The position numbers and the translations under genes were made by a program. Below are positions 1-11,235 of a stretch of 16,540 bases of DNA, piece by piece. Under the pieces are notes generated by a model. The model saw only the letters and a program-made list of their open reading frames with translations, searched no databases and had not been told where the DNA came from. Each line of letters starts with the position of its first letter. The first letter of the stretch is position 1. This stretch comes from JANQLU01 sp964434955 (GTDB taxonomy: Bacteria > Planctomycetota > Planctomycetia > Pirellulales > Pirellulaceae), in contig CAYSXI010000118.1 in the NCBI GenBank assembly GCA_964434955.1, forward strand, positions 1-16,540, read 5' to 3'.

Positions 1-1338
1 CTCCTCGTCCAAAACGATTTTGACCTCGGGAAGCGTGAGCTCGATCGCTCCGCGGTTCATCCGCCGATCACGCAGAATCATCGCCAAGGTGTGCATGCGC
101 CTAACCAACTGGAAAACGTTGCCATCAAGCTTTTGCCGCCAGGGTCGATCATCTTCCAGGTAATCGTCAATCTCTTCATAGTTGAATCGATGGGCACTTC
201 GAATCACGCCTCGATGCAGGTCCGTCGCCACCGGTGCCCCATCTGCCGTAAATTCGATGACCGCCGTCATGACAAATCGATTTCGATTCGGCTGCAAACT
301 TGCGAGGTTATTTGAAATGATTTCCGGTAACATCGGAATCACTTTGTCGGGCAAGTAAACGCTGGTTGCCCGCTGATAGGCTTCGTTATCCAAGTCGGAG
401 TTGGGACGAACAAAATGTGAAACGTCGGCGATATGCACGCCAAGTCTCCAATGTCCGTTTTCCAGCTGCTCGAGCGATATCGCGTCATCAAAATCCCGGG
501 CCTCTTTGGGATCGATGGTGACAACGGTCGTATTCGTAAAGTCGGTTCGATCTTCGGGAACCTCCTCGTCTTCGAAAACGCTGGCTTCGTTTCGCGCTTC
601 CTGCAAGACTTGCTCGCTGAACTCGCCTGGCAAGCCAAACTCACGGACGATGGTCAACGTGTCGACCCCGGCTTTTCCGCGCGGCCCCAGGACCTCAACG
701 ATCACGCCTTCGCCTTCGTCAAAAGCGGAAGGAAATTGAACCATCTCGATGACGACCTTGTCTCCCGCTCGGCAATTTTTTGCACCGGCATCACCAACGA
801 GAATGTCCGTGTCGAATTGGCTTCCGTCGACTTCGACCAATCCGTATCCACCACGTTCTCGATAAGTGCCTACGAACTGGTTGGTTCGCCTCTCGACGAC
901 TTCGAGAATCCGGCCGCTGAATCGCTGCTCTGCGGAATCGGCATGACGTCGGTTTTCTTTGCGTTGCTTCGAAAGCCTCACGCGGACGCGATCACCGTCT
1001 GACGCATCCAAGGTTTTGCGCTCGGGAATAAAGACATCAGCGCCTTTGAGAATGGAGTGATCTTCACTGGAGTTCACGAATCCGTACCCGGCCTGGGCCT
1101 TACGAAAAACGCCAATGATTTCATTGTGAACCTTGGGGCGATCTGTTTTTAAAACCAGGTGCTGCGGCCCCCAGGTGAGCTGCCCATCTTTGATGAGCCT
1201 TTTTATCGTGCGTTTTATTTCCCGCTCTTCGTCTGGCAAATCCAACTGATTTGCGATCGCTTTTGGCTTGATGGGACGATAGTTTTCCTGATAAACGAGA
1301 TCGAGGATAAGTTTCTGAAGTTTCTTGGTCTCTGACAT
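1..1338 (-). CDS. rnr: Ribonuclease R (RNB-family 3'-5' exoribonuclease), N-terminal part
   Basis: This reads as RNase R, a processive cytosolic 3'-5' exoribonuclease that degrades structured RNA. Translating the complement from ATG at 1338 gives 446 uninterrupted residues to the window edge. Residues ~1-60 look like the N-terminal winged-helix region (LILDLVYQENYRPIKPKAIANQL). Residues ~70-220 look like the two cold-shock/OB domains, including IIGVFRKAQAGYGFV and FVGTYRERGGYGLVEV. The catalytic RNB domain starts near 265. It has the hallmark TIDPKEARDFDDAI at 274-287, whose aspartates (276, 282, 284, 285) are the expected metal ligands, and HIADVSHFV at 302-310. The rest of RNB and the S1 domain lie beyond position 1; family members are usually 700-850 residues. 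No clear Shine-Dalgarno precedes the start. Identification is secure; RNase II is less likely given the N-terminal helix-turn-helix region. Confidence 0.95.
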   Translation of the reverse strand, partial: MSETKKLQKLILDLVYQENYRPIKPKAIANQLDLPDEEREIKRTIKRLIKDGQLTWGPQHLVLKTDRPKVHNEIIGVFRKAQAGYGFVNSSEDHSILKGADVFIPERKTLDASDGDRVRVRLSKQRKENRRHADSAEQRFSGRILEVVERRTNQFVGTYRERGGYGLVEVDGSQFDTDILVGDAGAKNCRAGDKVVIEMVQFPSAFDEGEGVIVEVLGPRGKAGVDTLTIVREFGLPGEFSEQVLQEARNEASVFEDEEVPEDRTDFTNTTVVTIDPKEARDFDDAISLEQLENGHWRLGVHIADVSHFVRPNSDLDNEAYQRATSVYLPDKVIPMLPEIISNNLASLQPNRNRFVMTAVIEFTADGAPVATDLHRGVIRSAHRFNYEEIDDYLEDDRPWRQKLDGNVFQLVRRMHTLAMILRDRRMNRGAIELTLPEVKIVLDEE

Positions 1339-1719
1339 AAATTAAGTCTATACCGAAAAAGATGGATGTCCTATGCCGCGGCACATTCCGCTTCCATTTC
1401 GTGTCGAGAGCAGAAATTGATCGGGGTTCGCGATCCAACCCGTGTGGGGGCGTTTTCTGCTGACAAATGCTGCGAATAGGATCGAAAGAAGAAATGCCCG
1501 ATCGTCACAGGCAACGCGAAGCCGAAGCGGCGGAAGGTAACTGGCTGACTGGAGGAATTCGATTTGGGCGTCGACAAAGTCGCTTGCCATTGCCCCAAAA
1601 GCGTGCGCGCTTCGATTGAAAGCGCCGTTTCCTAAAACTAAAATGACGCCAAATTTGCTTTTGGGTTCGCGTTCAATATTGGAAGTGAATTCGAATTACT
1701 TAATTCATGAGACAAAATC
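1339..1719. other. Gene-poor intergenic region between rnr and the DUF4190-like gene
   Basis: This 381-bp stretch separates two divergent genes and must hold the promoters for both. Reading frames here are short and their translations look random (rich in Ser, Arg, Cys and Trp), so I call no gene. Visible structure: a perfect 10-bp palindrome TGCCGCGGCA at 1374-1383 in the rnr leader; an 8-bp inverted repeat AGCAGAAA/TTTCTGCT (1409-1416 with 1454-1461) enclosing GGGTT/AACCC (1424-1428 with 1437-1441); and a hairpin GCGCTT/AAGCGC (1607-1612 with 1620-1625). None has a T-tract. I recognise no RNA family. Confidence 0.5.
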
Positions 1720-2220
1720 ATGTCACAGCCTCCTCAACCGCCGAATGATCCCAACCAACCTCCTGGGCAACTTCCACCTGCGGGACAGCCGATGCAAGGT
1801 CAGCCGATGCAGGGTCAGCCGATGCAGGGTCAACCGATGCAGGGACAGCCGATGCAGGGGCAAGATGTTTACGCACAACCGGTTGGCGAACCGCTTCAAC
1901 CTTACGCTCCACCGACCGCTCAACCGGCACCGGCGCATGGGGGCCAAGGCGACGCGACCGGTGGATTAATACCTTACAAAAATCCGCCTGCCTTGATCGG
2001 GTACTACGTCGCCATTGCTTCGTTGATCCCAGGTATCGGGAACATTGCGGGCTTGATTGCTTTGATTCTTGGCATCATTGGCTTGAAGAAGCGTCGGGCG
2101 AATCCCGCGATCGGTGGCGTGGTGCATGCCTGGATCGGAATCATCCTGGGCGGCGGTTTGTTCCTGGCCTGGAACGGTTGCGTGATTGCCGGCTTCCTGG
2201 TTCCGCTGCTAAATCGATAA
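1720..2220 (+). CDS. DUF4190-like small membrane protein with proline/glutamine-rich QPMQG repeat tail
   Basis: This 166-residue protein has a low-complexity N-terminus and a hydrophobic C-terminus. Residues 1-85 are rich in Pro, Gln and Gly, and residues 23-47 are five perfect QPMQG pentapeptides. Residues ~89-166 hold hydrophobic segments at ~91-121 and ~131-160 around a KKRRANPAIGG turn. The pattern NPPALIGYYVAIASLIPGIGN...ILGIIGLKKRRANP resembles the DUF4190 family of small bacterial membrane proteins, whose function is unknown. The basic KKRR loop probably faces the cytoplasm. ATG at 1720 follows only a weak purine-rich stretch, and the in-frame repeats support this reading frame. The next gene starts 3 bp after the stop, so the two are probably co-transcribed and may work together. 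No function is assigned. Confidence 0.85.
   Translation: MSQPPQPPNDPNQPPGQLPPAGQPMQGQPMQGQPMQGQPMQGQPMQGQDVYAQPVGEPLQPYAPPTAQPAPAHGGQGDATGGLIPYKNPPALIGYYVAIASLIPGIGNIAGLIALILGIIGLKKRRANPAIGGVVHAWIGIILGGGLFLAWNGCVIAGFLVPLLNR
1786..1860 (+). repeat. 15-bp tandem repeat, five units, encoding QPMQG
   Basis: Five head-to-tail copies of a 15-bp unit (CAGCCGATGCAGGGT and near-identical variants) lie in frame in the DUF4190-like gene. Units 2 and 3 are identical; the others differ by one or two bases. Because the unit is a multiple of three, gain or loss of copies by slippage would change tail length without shifting the frame. Confidence 0.95.
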
Positions 2221-2223
2221 GCC

Positions 2224-2796
2224 ATGTCCGAAGAACACGATTCCGAACCGGGGGCCGAAAGCGAAACCGCGCGTTTGCCGGCGGGCTTTTTCGTTCACAG
2301 TTTTGCCATCATCATTTGCGGGTACATGGGGTTCTACGTGTGCCTGATCCTGGTTGCGATGGGCACCGGGTTGTTGATCGAAGGCGATTCGTTTCGGGAG
2401 AAATTTGAAGCCGCCTACATCGAGGAACACGGGGAACCAGAATTCGCCGATCTCTATTCGACGGTGTCTGCATGGACCATCCTGGGAATGAGCACGCTTT
2501 GCGCTTGCCTCGTCGGATTTTTGATTGGACTCTGGGCACCCTTCGCAAAATTTGGGCACGGACTTTTTCTTGCCGCCGGCTTCTTCATTACGTTTTTGCA
2601 GTTGTTGTTTGCAGACGAACCGTTTGCTCCCCCCTGGTTAACCATTGCGATGCTTGGGTTTGTCCCATGCGCCACGTTGTTCGGTGCCAAGAATGCCGAA
2701 TTGCGTTACCTTCGTTCGACCTATGCGGATTCAGCTGACGATGCCGATGAAGGTGAGGTTGGCCAGGACCATTCCGACGAATCGAATAGCGTCTAG
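2224..2796 (+). CDS. Four-helix integral membrane protein of unknown function
   Basis: I do not recognise this 190-residue protein. An acidic N-terminus (1-18) is followed by hydrophobic segments at about 21-51, 81-104, 109-130 and 136-155, and then a strongly acidic tail (DSADDADEGEVGQDHSDESNS) at ~169-189. Between helices 1 and 2 is a hydrophilic segment rich in Glu (SFREKFEAAYIEEHGEPEFADLY, 56-78). ATG at 2224 lies 3 bp after the stop of the upstream DUF4190-like gene, which implies an operon and probable translational coupling. Codon use resembles its neighbours. It may be a partner of the upstream protein; no enzymatic motif is visible. Confidence 0.8.
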   Translation: MSEEHDSEPGAESETARLPAGFFVHSFAIIICGYMGFYVCLILVAMGTGLLIEGDSFREKFEAAYIEEHGEPEFADLYSTVSAWTILGMSTLCACLVGFLIGLWAPFAKFGHGLFLAAGFFITFLQLLFADEPFAPPWLTIAMLGFVPCATLFGAKNAELRYLRSTYADSADDADEGEVGQDHSDESNSV

Positions 2797-2820
2797 GATT
2801 TCGCCCATTCAACGGACGAG

Positions 2821-2845
2821 CTGTCGGCGATCAACTTGCTGACGG
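2821..2845. terminator. Possible hairpin between convergent genes
   Basis: CTGTCGGC (2821-2828) can pair with GCTGACGG (2838-2845), using two G-U wobbles, in the 73-bp gap between two genes that end towards each other. The position suits a shared terminator, but no T-tract follows on either strand, so this is weak. Confidence 0.2.
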
Positions 2846-2869
2846 GCGAGCACCTGCCTGCATCCGCCT

Positions 2870-3469
2870 TCAGGTTCTCCATTTTTTGGGCCCCGAAACG
2901 AATGGATTATTTCGCAGGGCAAACCGCAATAGCATTTGCTCGGCGGAAGTCACGCCGATCCGCGGCGTCTTTACGATTTGCCTGCTCTTGATGGGCAACG
3001 TATCAAGTGAGTCGATCCAGATCCGCCGCCGAGTCGTCAAAGGGAGTCCATCCTGCTTCCGCGTGATTTCGAAAGCCTCACAAAGTTTCCCGGGACCGGA
3101 CGTTAAAGCCTTCTCGTCGACGGTTGCCCTTCTGCGTTTCATCACTTGGTGACCCTGCTCCGGCTGAACGGCCCGGATCAGAACGGCCGTTCCACGATCG
3201 GGTTCTCCGCAAACCACATTCACACACCATCGGGAATGAATCGGATAGACGTAGGCGTGCCCGCCGGGCAAGAACATCGAAGCGTTACTTTTTGTTTTTC
3301 CGCGAACAGAGTGACAGGCCGAATCGCCTTCGGCCAGGTAGGCTTCGGTTTCGACAATCCAGCCTGACACTTTTTGCCCCCCGCTCGTGCACACGAAACG
3401 CTTGCCGAGTAACTCGCGAGCCACAATTTCGGTCGGTCTTTGATAAAACTCGGGCTTCAAAAGGCTCAT
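2870..3469 (-). CDS. DNA-3-methyladenine glycosylase (AAG/MPG family)
   Basis: This is a monofunctional base-excision-repair enzyme of the mammalian AAG/MPG type, which flips out and removes alkylated purines such as 3-methyladenine. The 199-residue protein spans the whole single domain. Visible family motifs are WIVETEAY (37-44), where Glu42 corresponds to the catalytic glutamate and Tyr44 to a base-stacking tyrosine; GGHAYVYPIHSRWCVNVV (69-86) with the active-site asparagine at 84; VLIRAVQP (96-103) with Arg99; and SGPGKLCEAF (124-133). The frame stays open 48 codons upstream to an ATG at 3613, but that extension (rich in Ser, Lys and Leu) lies before the conserved start LKPEFYQRPTEIVARELLG. 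I therefore place the start at 3469, which gives the usual family length. It is convergent to the membrane-protein pair and divergent from trkH. Confidence 0.93.
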   Translation of the reverse strand: MSLLKPEFYQRPTEIVARELLGKRFVCTSGGQKVSGWIVETEAYLAEGDSACHSVRGKTKSNASMFLPGGHAYVYPIHSRWCVNVVCGEPDRGTAVLIRAVQPEQGHQVMKRRRATVDEKALTSGPGKLCEAFEITRKQDGLPLTTRRRIWIDSLDTLPIKSRQIVKTPRIGVTSAEQMLLRFALRNNPFVSGPKKWRT

Positions 3470-3703
3470 TTTTGATCGAGAAGCAGCGATAAAGGCCTTT
3501 GCGGATGTTTTGTTTTCACATAACAATAGAGGTTTGAAATGTATCAGATTCTTTCTGGAAAGTAACTTGTCGCGAAAATGGCCCGAGGACAAATACTCGG
3601 CAACTTTCATCACCCGATAACCTAACGATCGCGAAACACGCCGTCACGTTTCAGAATTCGACTCGCGACACCTGGCGTTTCTTCATTTGGTGCGAACCAA
3701 TTC

Positions 3704-5596
3704 ATGAATATCCGACTCCTCTGCAAACTGCTTGGCATTTTGTCTTTGCTGATTGGCGCCTTCATGCTGTTCAGTTTGCCTTGGGCCTGGAGTTCCGTCG
3801 GCTTTCACACCAACCAGGTGGCGGATGACGGATTCGAGCAGCGAGGTTTCCTGGGCCTCTTGCAAAGTACGGTGGTTTGCTTTTCGGTTGGCGCCCTTCT
3901 ACTTTGGCTGGGTCGCAAAAGCAAAGGAAAGCTATTTCGAAAAGAGGCGATGGCGGTTGTTGGCTTGAGTTGGGTCCTGGCGACACTTCTCGGCGCCTTA
4001 CCTTACTTCTTGAGCGGAACCATACGCGGCACATCGGTTAAACTTCTCGGGCCCAATCGCCCGGCGTTGATCGCCAAGTTCGGCATCCGTCTATACGACC
4101 AGTGGGAAGAGTCGGACGAATTATCGACGGACGAATACAACTTACTCAAGTTAATTGAAAACTCAGGGTCGGCGATTGGACTTTCGGAATCCGAGTTGTT
4201 GATTCAAGCCAAAAAGCTTCATGGAATCGAAGACCCGATTCAAGTTTTCACCTCGCTTCAGGACAAACCTGGTTTTGATCATGTTTTGATTGGCCCGGGA
4301 GAAGCTGCGCGAATTGCACCGGCTGATCGAGCGTCGAACTATCGTTTTCGATGGGTGCCGATGAGTTTATGGGACTCGCTTTTTGAGTCGCAATCCGGAT
4401 TTAGCACGACCGGGGCGACGGTGATCACTCATCTCGAGGATCCGCGCCTGGTTCCACATTGCATCTTGTTCTGGCGAAGCAGCACGCACTTCCTGGGCGG
4501 GCTGGGAATCATTGTCCTGTTCGTGGTGATCCTGGGACACGGCTCGGCAGGGAAAGCGTTGATGCGTGTCGAAATGCCGGGACCCACCAACGACGGAACG
4601 TTGGCTCGGATGCAGACGTCGGCCTGGCTGTTTGCCGCCATCTACGTTGGCTTGAATTTGTTGCTTTCGGTGATCCTCTGCCTTCCACCTTGTGGCATGA
4701 GTGTCTTTGATGCCATTTGTCACGCATTTGGAACCATGGCGACGGGCGGGTTCAGTACGTACAACTCCAGTTTGGGCCATTTCGATAGTCCGGCGATTGA
4801 ATTCATCGTCACGTTTTTCATGATCCTCGCAGGCACGAACTTCACGCTTTTGTTTTTCGTTGCAATTGGACGACCTGGAAAGCTGCTCAGCGATGTTGAA
4901 TGGCGCACGTATATTGCCTTGATTGCGGTCGTCAGCACGTTGGTCGTCGTATTTGGAATGTCATCGGGCGACGAGGGATTTGGCTCGGTATTCAATTCGG
5001 TGAGATACGGTTTATTTCAAGTCGTCTCGATCATTACGACCACCGGTTACGGCACCAATGATTTTGATAACTGGAATAACTTCGGACGTGCGGCACTTTT
5101 CATTTTGATGTTTGTTGGCGGTTGTGCGGGCAGCACCGGGGGCGGCATGAAAGTTATCCGTCACCTGCTGTTTTTCAAGATTATCTGGGTCGCGATCGAG
5201 CGATCCTATCGCCCTCGAGTCGTCCGAATGCTGAAAGTCGGTGACAAACCGATCGAAGATCAAAAACTCCAGCACAATATTCTTGTCTATTTCGGCCTTT
5301 TGCTTTTGCTGTTTATTTTTAGTTGGTTATTCGTCGTCACCATTGAACCCAATCACACCTGGGGGGAAACGGCGTCCAACACCAATCCACCAAACCAGCT
5401 AATCGATTCGGCAAGCGCCGTTGCAGCCACGTTAAACAACATCGGCCCGGGTCTCGGAATCGTCGGCGCGACCAAGAACTACGCCGATTTCACGGGCGTG
5501 ACAAAACTGCTGTATGTTTGGTTGATGATGATTGGGCGGCTCGAAATCTTCTGTATTCTTGTGCTGTTTTCGCCGCGATTCTGGAAAGACCAGTAG
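3704..5596 (+). CDS. trkH: TrkH-family potassium uptake channel subunit with large insertion
   Basis: This is an integral-membrane subunit of a Trk/Ktr-type K+ uptake system, which usually works with a cytosolic RCK protein (TrkA/KtrA) not present here. All four half-pore filter motifs are visible: SGFSTTGAT (231-239), MATGGFST (345-352), TTTGYGT (445-451) and NNIGPG (578-583), each with its filter glycine. GSTGGGMK (476-483) matches the flexible gating loop of the third repeat. Helices are clear at ~5-28, 50-69 and 81-104, then through the rest. At 630 residues it is about 130-150 longer than typical TrkH (around 485). The excess is a hydrophilic stretch at ~108-218, between the first pore-unit helix and its filter loop, predicted outside the membrane. 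The ATG lacks an obvious Shine-Dalgarno, but a hydrophobic helix begins immediately after it. Confidence 0.93.
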   Translation: MNIRLLCKLLGILSLLIGAFMLFSLPWAWSSVGFHTNQVADDGFEQRGFLGLLQSTVVCFSVGALLLWLGRKSKGKLFRKEAMAVVGLSWVLATLLGALPYFLSGTIRGTSVKLLGPNRPALIAKFGIRLYDQWEESDELSTDEYNLLKLIENSGSAIGLSESELLIQAKKLHGIEDPIQVFTSLQDKPGFDHVLIGPGEAARIAPADRASNYRFRWVPMSLWDSLFESQSGFSTTGATVITHLEDPRLVPHCILFWRSSTHFLGGLGIIVLFVVILGHGSAGKALMRVEMPGPTNDGTLARMQTSAWLFAAIYVGLNLLLSVILCLPPCGMSVFDAICHAFGTMATGGFSTYNSSLGHFDSPAIEFIVTFFMILAGTNFTLLFFVAIGRPGKLLSDVEWRTYIALIAVVSTLVVVFGMSSGDEGFGSVFNSVRYGLFQVVSIITTTGYGTNDFDNWNNFGRAALFILMFVGGCAGSTGGGMKVIRHLLFFKIIWVAIERSYRPRVVRMLKVGDKPIEDQKLQHNILVYFGLLLLLFIFSWLFVVTIEPNHTWGETASNTNPPNQLIDSASAVAATLNNIGPGLGIVGATKNYADFTGVTKLLYVWLMMIGRLEIFCILVLFSPRFWKDQ

Positions 5597-5650
5597 CTTT
5601 ATCGCCGGCGGTGAAACAATAGCTGCAATCGTTTGAATTGCTGGTAAACT

Positions 5651-7119
5651 ATGGGGATGTTTCCACGTCTCTCAAAAACGGTTTTTGCGGCAACGTTGGT
5701 TGTGGCTTGTATGTCGGCCTGGTCGGGATTTTGTTTGGGTCAGGACAAGCCTGCCAAGGAAAAACCAGACGGCAAAGAGCCGGTCAGTTTTTATAAAGAT
5801 ATTCGGCCCATTTTCCAGCTGAAATGCTACGGCTGCCATCAAGGAGCGAAACAAGCCGGTCAATACGTGATGACCGAGTTTGACCGATTGCTAAAAGGTG
5901 GAGAAACTGGCGCCCGGGCAATCACGGCTCACGACCCCGACAACAGCTACCTTCTCGAGTTGATCCAGCCACAGGATGGCGAGGCGGACATGCCGCGCGG
6001 CGATGAGCCACTTCAACAAGCCGAAGTCGACTTGATCAAACGCTGGATCAAAGAAGGCGCGAAAAACGATACGCCGAAACACGCGAAGATTCGCTACACA
6101 AAAAACAATCCGCCCAAGTACCGTCTGCTACCCACTGTTACGTCGTTGGATGTTTCTCCGAATGGCAAAACTGTCGCGGTGGCTGGCTTTCACGAAGTCA
6201 TCTTGCACGAAGTCGCCGATGCCGAAAAACCAACAGCCACCTTGAAACGAAGGCTGATCGGCTTGTCGGAACGGATTGAGGCGGTCAAGTTTTCGCCGGA
6301 TGGAAAACGATTGGCCGTTTGCGGAGGCTCACCTGGACGATTGGGTGAAGTTCAGATTTGGGACGTTGAAAAAGCCAAGTTGGTCTTATCCAAACAGGTC
6401 GGCTACGACACACTTTATGGCGTTTCCTGGTCCAAAGATGGCAAGCAGGTTTCTTTTGGCTGCCCTGATTCGACCATTCGCGCGATCGACTCCCAAACCG
6501 GCGAGCAAACGCTGTTCAATGGTGCCCACAATGACTGGGTCCTCGACACGGTTTTTTCTACCAAGAGCGATCATCTGATTTCAGTTAGTCGCGACATGTC
6601 GATGAAATTGATCAAAGTCGACACCCAACGATTCATCGATAACATCACTAGCATCACGCCAGGCGCATTGAAGGGCGGACTGAATGCAGTTGACTGCCAT
6701 CCGAAAAAGGACGAATTGCTGACGGCCGGCGCGGATGGCGTACCTCGCCGCTATCGAATGCTCCGAAACAAAAAACGAGTGATCGGGGATGATTTCAACC
6801 TACTCAAGAAATACGGCCAGCTCCGCGGACGCGTATTTGATGCGTGCTATTCCCAAAATGGTGATCGAATTGCTGCCGTCAGCAGTTTCAACGGGAAAGG
6901 CCAGCTAAAAATATTTGAAACGGAATCTGGAAAACAACTTGCCTCCGTCGACCATTCGGATGGCGGGTGGTTTTCTGTTGACTTTGTTGGCGAGACGCAG
7001 GACGTCCTGGTTTCGGGATTCGATGGTGTGGTCATTTGGTTCGACGCCAATGGCAAAGAGAAACTGAGATTTAATTCGGTTCCGCTTTCAACGAATTCCA
7101 ACTCGGCACAAGACACAAA

Positions 7120-7123
<4 letters not shown>
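5651..7123 (+). CDS. Secreted planctomycete-type cytochrome c / WD40 beta-propeller protein
   Basis: This 490-residue protein is probably exported. Residues ~1-31 form a signal peptide (hydrophobic VFAATLVVACMSAWSGFCLG), with no proper lipobox. Residues ~45-140 match the planctomycete cytochrome c domain PSCyt1: VSFYKDIRPIFQLKCYGCH has a CxxCH haem-attachment motif at 59-63, and Met114 in ADMPRG is a candidate axial ligand. Residues ~160-470 hold WD40-like blades, for example VKFSPDGKRLAVCGG, VQIWDVEKAKLV and VSWSKDGKQVSFG, which usually form a protein-binding propeller. An ATG six bases downstream (5657) is an equally possible start. The stop overlaps the next gene's ATG by 4 bp, so the two are probably translated together. 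The likely role is a haem protein of the cell envelope; substrate and partner are unknown. Confidence 0.88.
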
Positions 7124-10491
<3,368 letters not shown>

Positions 10492-10537
10492 ACGGTCGTT
10501 TCGCAGAGCAAGTAACGCGGACCAACTTTCGAGACAT

Positions 10538-10550
10538 TGCACATTGTGCA
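10538..10550. terminator. Weak hairpin downstream of the DUF1549/DUF1553 gene
   Basis: TGCAC and GTGCA flank a 3-base loop about 45 bp after the stop codon, followed by CTTTGCGTTT. The stem is only 5 bp and the T-run is broken, so this is a marginal terminator candidate. Confidence 0.15.
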
Positions 10551-10609
10551 CTTTGCGTTTCCAAACGGTTCACCAGGCGGAACTCGCTTCGGCAATTTGC
10601 GCTTTCACC

Positions 10610-10640
10610 CGCCTGCGAATTCACTCGCCTGCGAATTCAC
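10610..10640. repeat. Two-copy direct repeat, 15-bp unit, 16-bp period
   Basis: CGCCTGCGAATTCAC occurs at 10610-10624 and again at 10626-10640, separated by one T, in the gap between convergent genes. It is exact but only two copies and looks like a local duplication. Confidence 0.8.
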
Positions 10641-10701
10641 CCTTCTTAATTTTCAATTGGCTTGCCGGTAACACGTTCAATTTGGTGGCGATGATGCGCA
10701 G

Positions 10702-11061
10702 CTAATCAAACCATTCGTCGTCGGGATCAAAAGCTGGAACGGGGACATTGATGATTTTCATCTTGCCGATTGCGCGGTGGCGGCAACCGGGCTTGATCAA
10801 GACGCTGCTTCCCGGGCCCACGTCCACCAACTCACCATCCAGTTCCATCTGGCCTTGGCCTTCGAGAATGTAATAGATCTCGGTCAACTTTTTGTGATAG
10901 TGGGTTTGTGAGTCCTCCGAGATGTCGACGACATGAATCGAGGCGATCTTCTCCGGGTCATCGACGAAGGCTCTGCGCGTCATCCCACAAGGACAGGGGA
11001 CCGGTTCCAATTCCTGGGTATGAACAACCTGGTATCGACTGGAAGTATCTTGATTCGACAT
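10702..11061 (-). CDS. Small single-domain cupin protein
   Basis: This 119-residue protein has the size and motifs of a single cupin_2 beta-barrel. Motif 1 is HYHKKLTEIYYILEGQG: His54, His56 and Glu61 fit the HxHx4E metal-binding pattern. Motif 2 is VDVGPGSSVLIKPGCRHRAIG, with His95 as the fourth likely metal ligand. A CPCG motif with Cys23 and Cys25 precedes the barrel (PVPCPCGMTRRAF). There is no signal peptide, so it should be cytosolic. Such proteins may be dioxygenases, isomerases or ligand-binding sensors, and the sequence does not decide which. A purine-rich AGGAAAA precedes the ATG at 11061. It is divergent from the GntR-ABC operon across about 160 bp, so shared regulation is possible but unproven. 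Confidence 0.87.
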   Translation of the reverse strand: MSNQDTSSRYQVVHTQELEPVPCPCGMTRRAFVDDPEKIASIHVVDISEDSQTHYHKKLTEIYYILEGQGQMELDGELVDVGPGSSVLIKPGCRHRAIGKMKIINVPVPAFDPDDEWFD

Positions 11062-11169
11062 TTTTCATTTTCCTGGCTCAATTGCGTTATGCATTTTAGC
11101 AACTTACCCGGCAACGTTTTTTATGCTTTGCGCTCGGTCTGAAAATTTTGTTTTCTTTTGCGATTCTTG

Positions 11170-11198
11170 TTGACTTGCATTCCGAACGCGTGTATTAC
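11170..11198 (+). promoter_or_regulatory. Predicted sigma-70-type promoter of the GntR-ABC operon
   Basis: TTGACT at 11170-11175 (5 of 6 to the -35 consensus) is followed after a 17-bp spacer by TATTAC at 11193-11198 (4 of 6 to the -10 consensus). Transcription would begin around 11205, inside the palindrome described next, a good layout for repression. The -10 match is modest. Confidence 0.5.
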
Positions 11199-11218
11199 TG
11201 TACTATCTCAATGGTACA
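11199..11218. promoter_or_regulatory. Candidate operator palindrome for the YtrA-type GntR repressor
   Basis: Arms TGTACTAT (11199-11206) and ATGGTACA (11211-11218) are inverted repeats that match at 7 of 8 positions around a 4-bp centre. The site directly follows the predicted -10 and ends 17 bp before the GTG start of the regulator. GT...AC-type palindromes next to the regulator's own promoter are typical of GntR-family autoregulation. Binding here is inferred. Confidence 0.6.
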
Positions 11219-11235
11219 CATGATTGGACGAGACC

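Noticed and set aside
433..1002. Plus-strand open frame of 189 residues
   Set aside because: It is antisense to the RNase R frame, which carries unmistakable RNB and OB-domain motifs across the same bases.
1421..1441. Possible tRNA T-arm (GGTTCGCGATCC)
   Set aside because: The flanking bases do not form a T-stem and no anticodon or acceptor arm is found nearby.
1348..1598. Two overlapping minus-strand open frames of 75-80 residues upstream of rnr
   Set aside because: They overlap each other in different frames, have random-looking composition, no ribosome-binding site and no recognisable domain.
1786..1860. CRISPR-like array
   Set aside because: The units are contiguous without spacers and encode an in-frame pentapeptide repeat.
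3470..3613. 48-codon N-terminal extension of the methyladenine glycosylase
   Set aside because: It lies before the conserved domain start, is not family-like, and ATG 3469 gives the normal family length.
5600..5635. CGCCGGCG palindrome after trkH as terminator
   Set aside because: The arms meet with no loop and no T-tract follows.
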